A stretch of 25,243 nt of DNA, from NCBI GenBank assembly GCA_900893395.1, contig CAAHFI010492367.1:1-25243 (forward strand). The letters run 5' to 3'. Positions 17,500 to 25,243 of the stretch are shown piece after piece. Numbering within the stretch: position 1 is the first letter of the stretch; each line of letters opens with the position of its first letter. Origin of the DNA: Euglena gracilis (lineage: Eukaryota > Euglenozoa > Euglenophyceae > Euglenales > Euglenaceae). A model generated the notes under the pieces. That model had not been told where the DNA came from, did no database searches, and saw only the letters and a list, made by a program, of their open reading frames with translations. The position numbers were made by a program, and so were the translations under genes.

Positions 17500-18480
17500 G
17501 TGATGACAAGTCTACAAAACACCAAACATCTGGTGCCCTGGTTTGTGTTATACAAACCAGAACGGGAGGGGCTGAAAAATCGTCTCATTGCAGACTGCAG
17601 CGAACTCAATCTCTATTGTTCCGCAGAAAGATTCACCCCGGAAAACATTTCAACCATTTTTTCCCTCCTCAAACAAGGTTGGTATGCTGCAATGTTGGAT
17701 CTCAACGTTGCTTACTTCCACCTGGCCCTTCAACAAAATTTCAAAAAAATTGTAAAGAGGGAGGTAGGAGGAAAACTGTGGAGTTTCAAGGTGTATGTTT
17801 TGGTCTAAGCACTCTCCAAAGGCTTTTCATGTCCCTCATGAAAATGCTCCAAAATTTTTGGACATCAAAGGGGCTCATGACACTCGTTTTTTTGGACGAC
17901 ATCATACTAATTATACTAATTGATGCAACTCTTTTTGGTTGATATGAAGGACATGCAGGTCCCTCCAAAAATCCTGCACATTTTGACCTGAATCTTTGTC
18001 CACCCCCCCCCCATTGCCAGGTGCCGCTGTCCGAGAAGAGTTCCTTCCCTGCCCTGCCAACACCTGGCTGTAAAAATACTTCCACAATTTGAACCTTGAC
18101 GACCTGGGGAATGGTTCCAACCACACTTCCTCAGAAAGTTTGGTAAAAAAGCAACTGACCATGATGATCCAAAATACGTGTTCTGCAGGCTTCATGATAC
18201 CTTAAAAATCTATTCTCTCCCCTACTCAAAAGATGCAGCACCTGGGGTTCATCATCAACCTCCAGCAGGGGTTGCTATAGGTGCCAGCTGCAAAATTAAA
18301 AATCACCAGAAAGGAACTGGGAAAAGTGGTCTTGGCTCAAAGCGTTTCTTGAAGAAAAACTGCCATCATCCTAAGGAAGATACGTCCATACCTCCCTTCC
18401 CCCACTTTCTTAAAACAGTTCGCACAAGAATTACTAATATTCAGCCAGTTGAACGCCAGGCTTCGATTTTGTAGTACCCA
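17500..18480 (+). pseudogene. Reverse transcriptase region of the plus-strand DIRS fossil
   Basis: Landmarks are WFVLYKPEREGLKNRLIADC, LNLYCSAERFTPENISTIF, AAMLDLNVAYFHLALQQNF and the polymerase box LVFLDDIILI at about 17,885-17,920. After a reversed foreign segment (17,925-18,150) the domain continues with QHLGFIINLQQG and KLKITRKELGKVVLAQS. The LDLxxAYFH and H-L-G-F patterns match DIRS and Ty3-related reverse transcriptases. Corresponding stretches exist in the minus-strand copy (SDCRQLNLHF, YLDDILLL, KHLGQWVNL). Broken. Confidence 0.75.
17925..18150 (-). mobile_element. Extra DIRS RNase H piece in reverse orientation
   Basis: On the minus strand this reads KLSEEVWLEPFPRSSRFKLW and then VQDFWRDLHVLHINQKEL. 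That closely matches the minus-strand DIRS copy at about 22,640-22,370 (VRDFWRDLHILHINQKEL). The surrounding plus-strand copy has its own RNase H at 18,560-18,880, so this is an additional piece, not a simple inversion of its own domain. The nucleotide match to 22,375-22,640 is obvious along most of the segment. Confidence 0.75.
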
Positions 18481-18559
18481 TACCCCCCAAGCTGAAGGTG
18501 GACCTCAAAGATTTTTTGTTTCCACGCAAACATGTTCTGCACGGCCTGGGGGGGGGTGG

Positions 18560-18880
18560 ACGGCACATGAAGGTTGTTCATTCAAGAGTTTTGGAGGGAG
18601 CAAAGTTTGCTCCACATAAATGTAAAGGAATTGGATGCTGCAGTATACACTTTAAAAGCTTTTGCAAAAAAGGGTGAGACTGTCCTACTAAAAGTGGACA
18701 ATCAGGTAGCACTCAGCTACCTGCAGAAATGGGTGGGGGGGAAGAAAGAGCACATAAACAGAATTTTGCGTCCCCTTTTCAGGTGGTGCTGGGAAAACAA
18801 AACTCAGCTCCAGGTCCAGTGGGTCCCCTCAGAAAAGATGGTGGCAGTCCCCCTGTCAAGGTTGTCACAAGACAGGTGAG
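18560..18880 (+). pseudogene. RNase H region of the plus-strand DIRS fossil
   Basis: The frame 18,574-18,879 reads FWREQSLLHINVKELDAAVY, TLKAFAKKGETVLLKVDNQV, ALSYLQKWVGG, NRILRPLFRWCWENKTQLQV and WVPSEKMVAVPLSRLSQ. The INxKEL, V-x-x-D-N-Q/T-x-x-x-x-Y and W-V-P-x-x-x-N/K-x-x-x-x-x-L-S-R pattern is the DIRS-type RNase H. In the family this domain removes the RNA template. It is one of the best preserved parts of the copy. Confidence 0.8.
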
Positions 18881-19400
18881 ATTACACCAAAAACCCCATC
18901 ATCTTTCAAAAATTTTGCAGATTTTTTCAATAACACATCACCTCCTCAGTGGACATGTTTGCATCCACAAAGTCCCAAAATTTTGCATCCAAAAAGTCCC
19001 AAAAAGGGAACACAAAGTCCCAAAATTTTGCTCCAGGTGGCCTCACCACCAGGCTTTTCTGCTATAAACTGCAGCCTGGATGGGGTGGAGGAAGTGTATG
19101 CCAACCCCCGCAGGAAAGTCATAATGCCCTGGCTCATCAAACGTTCCATGAACAAACAGAAAAAATGCCTTTTAGTAACCCCCACGTGTATTTCAAGTGC
19201 ATGGTGGCCCCTATTAACAAAAACGTCCAAATCTGGGGTGAAAATGTTGGTGGTTTCCCTCTTCCAAGGTATGTTCATAAATTTTTGGGGAGAATCAATG
19301 CCCAGGCGAAATGGCCTCTACCCTGCAGCATTGTTTCAGGTTCGTTTTGGAACAGCAATAAATGTCAAACTAACAAATTGAGATTATCGTAAAAAGTAAT
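18880..19400 (+). pseudogene. Spacer between RNase H and recombinase
   Basis: In DIRS elements RNase H is followed by a stretch with a D-x-F-A-S motif. Here MDMFASTKSQNFASKKSQKG (from 18,949) fits and corresponds to DMFCTLSNKK in the minus-strand copy. Short sequence repeats built on aaagtcccaaaattttgc lie at 18,965-19,032. The rest of the spacer reads weakly in more than one frame. Confidence 0.5.
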
Positions 19401-19409
19401 TCTTCTTTA

Positions 19410-20040
19410 ATGAGATATGACAGGGCCTTCAGAAAATTGTACGTTCTGCTGCAGAACAAGGGTCTGGACCCCCTGCAGGTGACCACCTTGGACATTGTGT
19501 CCAGCGTCCTGGAGCTGAACAAGCTGTCGAGTGCTGAGACCAGAAACGATTTGTTTGCTGTCACATCACTCCCTGGTTTCCACCATGTTTCTTTTCACCC
19601 TCTTCTAAAGAATGCCAAATCCTGTTGGAACAGAAATGTTCAGAAATATGCAAGCTATTGGGATTCTAATGCCAACCCTCTCCTATCCCCTTATCATGTC
19701 ATGAGGGAGTATGTGAAACGTACGTCCTTTTTAAGCCATGGGGGGCCCGTACTGTGGAGTTTGGATGGGAAAAAACCCCTCACCTCCAATACCATGAATT
19801 CTTTGACTAAAAGATCTCATGAAGAAATTTGGGATCCCAGTTTCTCACTGCTCCAGTTGCTCACTCTACTTGGGGGGCTGGAGTTTTAATGTACAAAAAT
19901 TGGGGTTTTCAAGAGAAGGAGTTTGTGAACTTGGCCAATGGAAAAATTACCAAGCCATTTCAGCACACTGTTTAAGTTTGGGGGCAGTGGAAGAGGTGGA
20001 AAATGTTCAATACAGCAGGGGACGTGGACTACACCTCACC
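19410..20040 (+). pseudogene. Tyrosine recombinase region of the plus-strand DIRS fossil
   Basis: The core-binding domain is visible as RYDRAFRKLYVLLQNKGLDP, VSSVLELNKLSSAETR and the helix-rich stretch after it. The catalytic part shows EYVKRTSFLSHGG, KKPLTSNTMNSLTKRS and LGQWKNYQAISAHCLSLG, matching the C-terminal box of DIRS recombinases. The middle of the catalytic domain is much shorter than in the minus-strand copy. In the family the enzyme joins a circular intermediate to the target. Broken. Confidence 0.75.
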
Positions 20041-20094
20041 CCCAGAGTGTCCGCAACCCGAAAGGTCTGGCACACCAAGGAAGGATGACATTGG

Positions 20095-20750
20095 AGGAAC
20101 GGAGCATGAGGGCGAAGCACAAAAGGGGGGTGAGCCAAACAAACCCAACCCCAAAAAACGCTCACCCCCCGTCGCCCCCCCACAGGCCGGGAAACGTGCC
20201 CGCAAACCAGAAAGGGGACCCCTCCGGTTCGCCTTCACCAAGAAGTCGTCGGAGCATCAAGAACGCCAACCTCGACAGCAAACGCGCAGTAAGAAGGCCC
20301 CTCGGACTCCCAAGACACAGGAAGTGGGAGGAAGGGACCAAGAAGGTGAAGCACAAGAACAAGATGCGGTCTTGCTTTCTTTGCCCGCTGTTCTGTTCTG
20401 GTGTGTTGTGTGCGCGCGGGGTGTGCTTCTTACTGCGCCTATGTTGCCGGAGTTGGCGATGATGAGGCCTCCTCCGACACCTTGGCGAAGCTGAACCGTC
20501 GTGGCCCTGCCCCCCCCTCCGTTCACATGGTCGGTTGGTGGGGGCCCCCCCGGAGGAGGGGATGGCTGTCCCTTTCTGGTGTTTTTCTGGGTGGGTGGCT
20601 GGGGTTGTTTGCCTGGGGGGGTCCCCTTTCTGGTTGGGATGTTTTTTGTCAGCTAATGTTTTGGGTGGGGGGGTTGGGCTCACCATATTCTTGTGCTTCG
20701 CCCTCTTGGTCCCTTCCTCCCCCTCCCTGTGTCGTGGGAGTCCGAGATCC
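20095..20750. repeat. Facing 3' ends of the two DIRS copies, with nested inverted repeats
   Basis: Two inverted pairs were aligned by eye. One is 20,303-20,359 against 20,688-20,744, with about 5 mismatches in 57. The other is 20,226-20,296 against 20,426-20,497, roughly 70% alike, both beginning ggttc on their own strand and ending gcgcagtaagaag. Each DIRS copy shows the same order after its recombinase (a gtgagcc block, aaccagaaaggggacc, then the ggttc block), which identifies them as the 3' ends of the two elements. The block at 20,303-20,359 also has a weaker direct relative at 20,095-20,137. The region is GC-rich and its ORFs are compositional. Confidence 0.7.
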
Positions 20751-20789
20751 ATTCCATCTCCGCACTGCGAGATAGTGAGGTACTGTGCA

Positions 20790-21720
20790 ATTTTTTTGGG
20801 GGGGCATAGTTTTTTGAATTTTTGGCACGACCCCGAGTCTTAAGTAATGAGCTTGGAAGGCCACAAAATTTTTCCACTGCCCCAACTGCTGAACTTCTTC
20901 CACTTGCAAACCAGCATTTTCCACCATGAAACCCCAGCCCCTCTGGTGCTGTGCGGTTTCCAGTGGTTGGTGTCCATACCCCCCCTGTTGCAGATTTTTT
21001 TTTGGTAAGGGAATTCACTCTTTCTGATGTCAAAGGTCTTTTACCAACCAAAGAACGTAACGAATATTTTTTGTGCCCAACTTTGTGGGCTGTCCTTTCC
21101 ACATACTCTTGCAATAAATGCCAGGCGCTAATGAGGGGTGTGTGTGGCAACTTCAAAATCTCCTCCCACCTTGGGAACTGCCACCGTTTTCTTTACAACA
21201 AAATACAAAAAAAAATTATCCCACGAAACTTATTTTTCGCTGTCTCCTGGCTAGATCAACCCCCCTGTGGAGGGCCAAAAGCCTCCAACAAATGATGAGT
21301 CTGTTTCTGAGCTCTTTCACAGAGATTTCTGAGAGAGGTGTTGAATTTCTCATGATGTTTTCTAGGAAATCAATGGGGTCCCAAAAATGGGCATACTTGC
21401 AGACAGTGTAATTCCACTTTCTTTTCAATGGAGCCTGAAGACAAGAAAACATCAATGACCAAAACACTGGGAGTAACACGGCTGCTGCATATGCATTTCC
21501 TGCAGTGTCGATGCTGTGAACAGCAAGATCATGGATGGCATCAGCCATCGTGTGGACTGTGCAGTCCTGCAGGGGCACCCTTTTGTGCAACAATTGGCCG
21601 ACAAAAGCCCTGAATGCTGAGCCATATCTCTTGACATTTCCCAGGTTTTTTATGTGAGTGTCTTCCTGGGATTGAAACTTCCTGGGATTGTAATATTTGA
21701 CTGACACAAACAAGCAGAAC
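20790..21720 (-). pseudogene. Tyrosine recombinase region of the minus-strand DIRS fossil
   Basis: The core-binding domain reads NLGNVKRYGSAFRAFVGQLL and TMADAIHDLAVHSIDTAGNA. The start of the catalytic domain reads KELRNRLIICWRLLALHRGV, the helix that holds the first catalytic arginine in DIRS recombinases. Further on are LISAWHLLQEYVERT, GKRPLTSERVNSLTKK and the C-terminal box LGQWKNFVAFQAHYLRLG at about 20,885-20,830, where the family has its W/H and active-site tyrosine. All main landmarks of the domain are thus visible, in more than one frame. Fossil. Confidence 0.8.
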
Positions 21721-22220
21721 AAATTCCACCTTGGGGGGGGGCATCATTTCCACACAACAGTTGGTGAACAGACCCCATTGGGGGGTTACCAACAAAACTT
21801 TGCTGCCTGGCAGCCTTACTGGCACTAATTGGCGCCAACATGATGTTGAAGCCCGGTGGGGTACGATCAACAGACACGTCAGGTCTGGGTTTAACATTAA
21901 TCCCTGAGCCCATTGGGGAATGATGCTCCAGGGGGGGTTGACATAAACTGGGGGGGAGACCCCTTAAATCTGCCTTCAAGGCATCCACCAGCAAAGCCCC
22001 TTGGTGGGGGAATCAACAAATGAACTTGGGGAATTTTTTGTTGCTGAGTGTGCAAAACATGTCCACCTCTTGGGTTATGTATTTTCTGAACAATTGAAGA
22101 ATTCGGTGAAAGATGTTCAAGTTTAGGGTAGAATACTTTGGGTCCTTTTGATCCATGGTCAGGGAGTCTGCCAACTGGTCTTTTGTGGGAACCCAAACCA
22201 CCGCAAATTGATTTGATTTT
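21720..22220 (-). pseudogene. Spacer between RNase H and recombinase of the minus-strand DIRS fossil
   Basis: It begins with VVWVPTKDQLADSLTMDQKD, the closing motif of DIRS RNase H. DMFCTLSNKK follows (the D-x-F-x-S/T motif), then ALLVDALKADLRGLPPSLCQ, which matches the VDAL motif typical of the spacer in DIRS elements. A Pro-rich part leads into the recombinase. The same order is seen, less clearly, in the plus-strand copy and partly at 15,305-15,870. Confidence 0.65.
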
Positions 22221-22259
22221 CCTCACAATGATACAGCAGGGGCTTTAAGATGGGATTTA

Positions 22260-23367
22260 AGTAGGGTTTTCTGCCTCCCCATTATGTTAAACAACTTACA
22301 GCCACCTGGCTGTCCACATGAAGCATTATTGTTTGTTTTGGTTTTGCCAGACTTTTTAAGGTTTCCACTGCTGACATCAACTCTTTTTGGTTGATGTGAA
22401 GGATGTGCAGGTCCCTCCAAAAATCCCGCACTTTTTGGCTTGAATTTTTGTACAGCCCCCCCCCCCCTCGAGGTGCTGCCAGGTGCTGCTGTCTGAGAAC
22501 AGTTTTTGAGAGCGGTGTGATTGAAATGCCATTCAACACCTGGCTGTTTTTTTGCTTTTAACTCCATAATTTGATATTTGACCCCCTGGGGAATGGTTAG
22601 GATGTGGTCCCAACCCCACTTGGTGTGGAAATCCACCATTTTGCAAATTTGATCTGTCAGACTTGTAAGAAACGGCATTGAGACTAAAAAGATTCTAACT
22701 TGCCCCTCGATAGAACTTAGTTTTCTGCAGCTCATTTTTTGTGCTGTGAGCACTTTGCCTAGTTCCTTTCTTAACGATTTCAGTTTTTCCTGTGGAATTT
22801 CCAGCTGGCCTTTTTTCAAATTGACCCACTGGCCCAAATGCTTTATCTCCTGTGTGGGTTCCAGACAAAATTTGGGGAGGTTTAATCTGAAACCTGCCAG
22901 TAAATGGTCCTGTTTTATTTCTGCCAAATGCTGGGCTGCTGTCTTTTTGCTGGGGGCTAACAGCAAAATGTCGTCTAGGTAGATGAAAACTACCTTTCCC
23001 TCCTTTCTCCATTTTTTCCCCCAGAATCTCATTGGAGTCATATTTTTTTGGCAGGCTGCTGACGCCAAAGCATGCAGCTTGAAACTTCCAGGTTTCTCCC
23101 CCCCACCTGCATGCCAACATATTTTTCTAACCTGCTGTGCAGCTGTAGAAATTAGCATCTTTTAGATCGGTTTTTCCACAAAACAAGCCTTTTCTTAAAT
23201 ATGGGAAGATGTTTCCCTTGTGCTCCTGTCTGAACTTCTGGGGGTTGAAGTGGAGATTTAACTGTCGACAATCTGAAATCAGTCTCTCCTTTGTCTTTTC
23301 CCCTTCTTTTTTGGAAATGATGAAGTAAGGGACATATATTTTGCCTCCTCTGGGGGGATTTGCCTGG
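22260..23367 (-). pseudogene. Reverse transcriptase and RNase H region of the minus-strand DIRS fossil
   Basis: The 5' part reads YVPYFIISKKEGEKTKERLI, SDCRQLNLHFNPQKFRQEH and GLFCGKTDLKDANFYS. The next frame (23,158-22,223, 311 residues) has a polymerase box FIYLDDILLLAPS at about 22,985-22,945, then KHLGQWVNLKKGQLEIPQEK, KLSSIEGQVRIFLVSMPFLT and the connection to RNase H. A neighbouring frame has VRDFWRDLHILHINQKEL and MLHVDSQVAVS. The order and motifs are DIRS type. The beginning of the domain is cut off by the nested LTR element. Fossil. Confidence 0.85.
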
Positions 23368-23606
23368 TGTGTCAGTCGCGCAGAGAGGAAGATCATAATT
23401 CACACCCTGGCAACGCATTGTTCTGTATTTTAGGGAACTATGCCGTACACTGGTTGCAAGGGTGTTCTGTGCACTGCTTTGCGCTATTAAAAATTTTTTA
23501 GCAAGCTGGCGCCCAAGGGGAAAAAGCTAAAAGTTCAAGATTCAGAACGGCTGATTGGCACATGCCAGACCAGGGAATTGCGGCGGAGGGGACACTCAGT
23601 CCGACA
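23368..23606 (+). repeat. 5' LTR of the nested element
   Basis: It starts TGTGTCAGTCGCGCAG and ends CACTCAGTCCGACA, with TGT/ACA ends. A tattttaggg stretch and, at about 23,505-23,520, tggcgcccaag lie within it. The preceding four bases are CTGG. Confidence 0.8.
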
Positions 23607-24473
23607 CAATCAGTGTGTTCAACCCTGTACAATCAGTGGTTCGCTCCCAGAGGAATCTCCGCCAGAGAAATCAAGGAGGAAAGGCCGCCAGCAAGATCTC
23701 TGTCTGTGTCCATGTATGGTTCAGCCATTTGTGGAGTTACCATGGTCTGAATCTGGTATGTATCAAGGGTGCAAGTTGGCCTCGAGGAATGAATGGTCTT
23801 TCTGCTTGGATGCACATGTGTGCTGTGCACATCAAGGAGATGTCAAAAAGGATTCAAGAGAGTTCAGGGAAGACTGTTCAGTGACGAGCCCCTGCTGCGA
23901 CTGTACCCCGGCTGACATGGTGCAAGCTGTTGAATGCAATGTTCAGTAATGTGATGTGGAAGATGGGATGAAGACAGAGGTTCGTCTGAAGCCAAATCAA
24001 TCAAGTATAAGAAGGCAGAGGAGACTGAGGCTTAAGTCTGAGATGTCCATGTTGTCGATGGAGCCGCTGCAACCATTCCCCCCTCGACAACGACAAGATG
24101 GTGTTCCGAACCTTTCCTCTGTGTTGTGGCTTTGCTTTTTTCCCCGGCCTTGAAAGGTTTGCCCGTTTTTGCATGCGGCATTCGTTGCCCGGCAGCTTCT
24201 GTGGCACTTAAAAGGTTATTTTTCCTGCACGAATTGCCCCCCATGACATCTGTGGCACATAAAACTGTGTTTGCTCGATGTTTGGTTGTGGCATTGTGTG
24301 CGGGAGATCTGTTTGCCCGTTTGCATCGTGGTGGCCCTCTTGTGGCTGCCCGGGCAATCTGTGGCACAGGGGGAGGGAGCATCAGCCCAACAGGGGCGGG
24401 GGGGACACACATCTGCAGCGACTGTGGACTACGTCGTGAAATTAACTCCTGGAGTTGTTTTTGAGGAGGGGAG
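23607..24473 (+). other. Interior of the nested LTR element
   Basis: The interior is 867 bases without a recognised domain. The frame 23,578-23,949 is Cys-rich (DLCLCPCMVQPFVELPW, SPCCDCTPADMVQAVE) but matches nothing I know. At 24,130-24,370 three tgccacag-type copies occur on the minus strand. One reads MCHRCHGGQF, which vaguely resembles a zinc knuckle but points against the element's orientation. The interior ends at the purine tract. Confidence 0.5.
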
Positions 24474-24704
24474 TGTGACAGTAGCGCAGAGAGGAAGATC
24501 CTAATTCACATCCTGGCAATGCATTGTTCTGTATTTTAGGGAGCAATGCCGTACACTGATTGCAGGGGTATTCTGTGCACTGCTTTGTGCTATTAAAATT
24601 ATTTTGGCAAGCTGGCGCCCAAGTGGAAAAGTTCAAGATTCAGAATGTCTGATTGGCACATGCCAGACCAGGGAATTGCGGCAGAGGGGACACTCAGTCC
24701 GACA
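24474..24704 (+). repeat. 3' LTR of the nested element
   Basis: It starts TGTGACAGTAGCGCAG directly after the purine tract and ends CACTCAGTCCGACA. The following four bases are CTGG. It is 8 bases shorter than the 5' LTR, the difference lying just after the tggcgcccaag motif. Confidence 0.8.
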
Positions 24705-25243
24705 CTGGTTGCCCCTGCACATTCGTATTCTCTCTGAATTTTCTGGGTAGTCATTAGTTCTTGGTTGGTTTTGAAGGGAACTTTTAAGGACATTTAAGGG
24801 AGGAGTATAAGATCTGCCATAGCCCCTCCCCTTATCAGGTTAAGGTACCTCTCTGCTGGCTCCTACCTTGACCCAATGGGGAATGCTGAGCTGCAGGGCC
24901 TTGTAAGGGGGTACCCCTGGGTGTAATGTGTCTGGGGATTCCCCAGGCCCCATCACAGCGGTCATTCCCCTTGGTTGCCCCATCACTGGGGTCACACCTG
25001 GCTACCCCATCACTGGGGCTGCAGCTGGCCCTGCAATAGGGCTTTCCAAAGACAGGCTTTCCCCATGTTTTTGAATGATGGGGGAACGTCTGTGTCTGCA
25101 GTGGGGAGGTACATATAAAGCTGTTGTGTCTGGGCTGATTATCTTCTGGGGTGGCCCTGCTGCAGCTAGTCTTCTAGTCTCCCCCCCAAGGGCTGAAATG
25201 TTGGGGATGGTCTTGATTGTAATGGCCTCCATTGGCCTTCCGG
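24705..25243 (-). pseudogene. Gag-side Pro/Gly-rich region of the minus-strand DIRS fossil
   Basis: Next to the insertion the minus strand reads VPFKTNQELMTTQKIQREYE, which has the look of the stretch just upstream of a DIRS reverse transcriptase. Further upstream is a Pro/Gly/Ala-rich region (ESPIAGPAAAPVMG, KTIPNISALGGETRRLAAAG) without a domain. Three imperfect units built on ccccatcactggggt lie at 24,947-25,030. The element continues past the window edge, so Gag itself is not seen. Confidence 0.55.
24947..25030. repeat. Short tandem repeat, about 26-31-base unit, three copies
   Basis: Copies of gccccatcac-(a/t)g-ggg-type units start near 24,947, 24,978 and 25,004. On the minus strand they encode PVMG-like repeats within the Pro/Gly-rich DIRS region. 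The array is degenerate. Confidence 0.6.

Larger units (their letters stand above)
15899..20300 (+). mobile_element. DIRS-order retroelement fossil, nearly full length, plus strand
   Basis: The order is a Gag-like region, reverse transcriptase, RNase H, then tyrosine recombinase. That combination defines DIRS elements, which integrate with a recombinase instead of a DDE integrase and lack LTRs. The ends are inverted: the reverse complement of about 15,918-15,960 resembles 20,258-20,300 (shared caact-cc-gca, cgcagtaagaagg-type and cccc blocks), which suits the inverted terminal repeats of the DIRS group. The copy is broken in many places (more than five) and carries a reversed extra DIRS piece at 17,925-18,150. 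It belongs to the same family as the minus-strand copy to its right but is clearly diverged from it. Confidence 0.75.
23368..24704 (+). mobile_element. Small non-autonomous LTR element nested in the DIRS copy
   Basis: Two direct repeats, 23,368-23,606 (239 bp) and 24,474-24,704 (231 bp), both begin TGTG(A/T)CAG and end CCGACA. A purine tract, ttgaggaggggag (24,461-24,473), abuts the second one. The element is flanked by CTGG on both sides (23,364-23,367 and 24,705-24,708), fitting a 4-base target duplication. The interior is about 867 bp and shows no reverse transcriptase or integrase, so it depended on another element for movement. The LTRs are about 92% alike by eye (about 18 mismatches and one 8-base length difference), indicating an old insertion. 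The superfamily cannot be assigned. Confidence 0.8.
20426..25243 (-). mobile_element. DIRS-order retroelement fossil, minus strand, runs off the right edge
   Basis: Reading right to left: a Pro/Gly-rich Gag-side region (25,243-24,705), then, after a nested LTR element (23,368-24,704), reverse transcriptase and RNase H (23,367-22,260), the spacer (22,220-21,720), tyrosine recombinase (21,720-20,790) and the 3' end. No DDE integrase and no LTRs belong to it. The copy is better preserved than the plus-strand one, with a reverse transcriptase frame of 311 residues, but is still broken in several places. The 5' end lies outside the window. Confidence 0.8.

Noticed and set aside
20029-20770. Several long ORFs on both strands in the DIRS end region
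   Set aside because: GC-rich inverted repeats keep all frames open, and none continues the recombinase or matches another protein.
1-25243. CRISPR arrays, tRNA or rRNA genes, spliced-leader sequence
   Set aside because: No regularly spaced repeats of the right kind, no tRNA T-loop/cloverleaf and no recognisable rRNA or leader sequence were seen on either strand by reading.

Overview
This is a window from a eukaryotic nuclear genome that is rich in decayed mobile elements. No prokaryotic operon, rRNA, tRNA or CRISPR was recognised. The best guess for the host is a protist or alga, most likely a dinoflagellate (about 0.5-0.6). The reasons are lysine/glycine linkers of the GKGKGKG type in two unrelated coding regions, a Gag with a TYEDLK-type segment, DIRS-class elements and heavy element load. 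No marker gene settles this.

Layout. (1) Positions 1-7,545, minus strand, GC-rich: a long stretch of protein-like sequence with proline/alanine/threonine-rich linkers, a GKGKG basic segment and cysteine/histidine-rich segments. I do not recognise the family. Its centre is an almost perfect head-to-tail duplication, unit A at 739-2,965 and unit B at 2,966-5,168. The frame changes several times, so it is annotated as a decayed or draft-quality gene. (2) 7,560-8,491: no convincing gene, possibly the leader of the next element. (3) 8,492-13,170, plus strand: fossil of a Ty3/Gypsy-type LTR retrotransposon (gag, protease, reverse transcriptase, RNase H, integrase with a GPY/F module). A minisatellite and a GC-rich tandem repeat lie between protease and reverse transcriptase. 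(4) 13,171-15,300: noncoding, with a strong hairpin and a possible polypurine-tract/LTR junction. (5) 15,300-25,243: three fossils of DIRS-order (tyrosine-recombinase) retroelements. These are a recombinase fragment at 15,305-15,870 (+), a nearly full-length copy at about 15,899-20,300 (+) with inverted ends, and a second long copy running from the right edge to about 20,426 (-). The two long copies meet tail to tail.

Nesting. The minus-strand DIRS copy is split by a small LTR element at 23,368-24,704. That element has 231-239 bp LTRs, a polypurine tract and a 4-base target duplication (CTGG). The plus-strand DIRS copy carries a short extra piece of DIRS RNase H sequence in reverse orientation. 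The window therefore records several rounds of insertion. None of the virus-like elements looks intact.

The least explained part is the minus-strand region 1-7,545, because it matches no family I know and has been duplicated as a complete multi-segment unit. All identities and counts given here were judged by eye.
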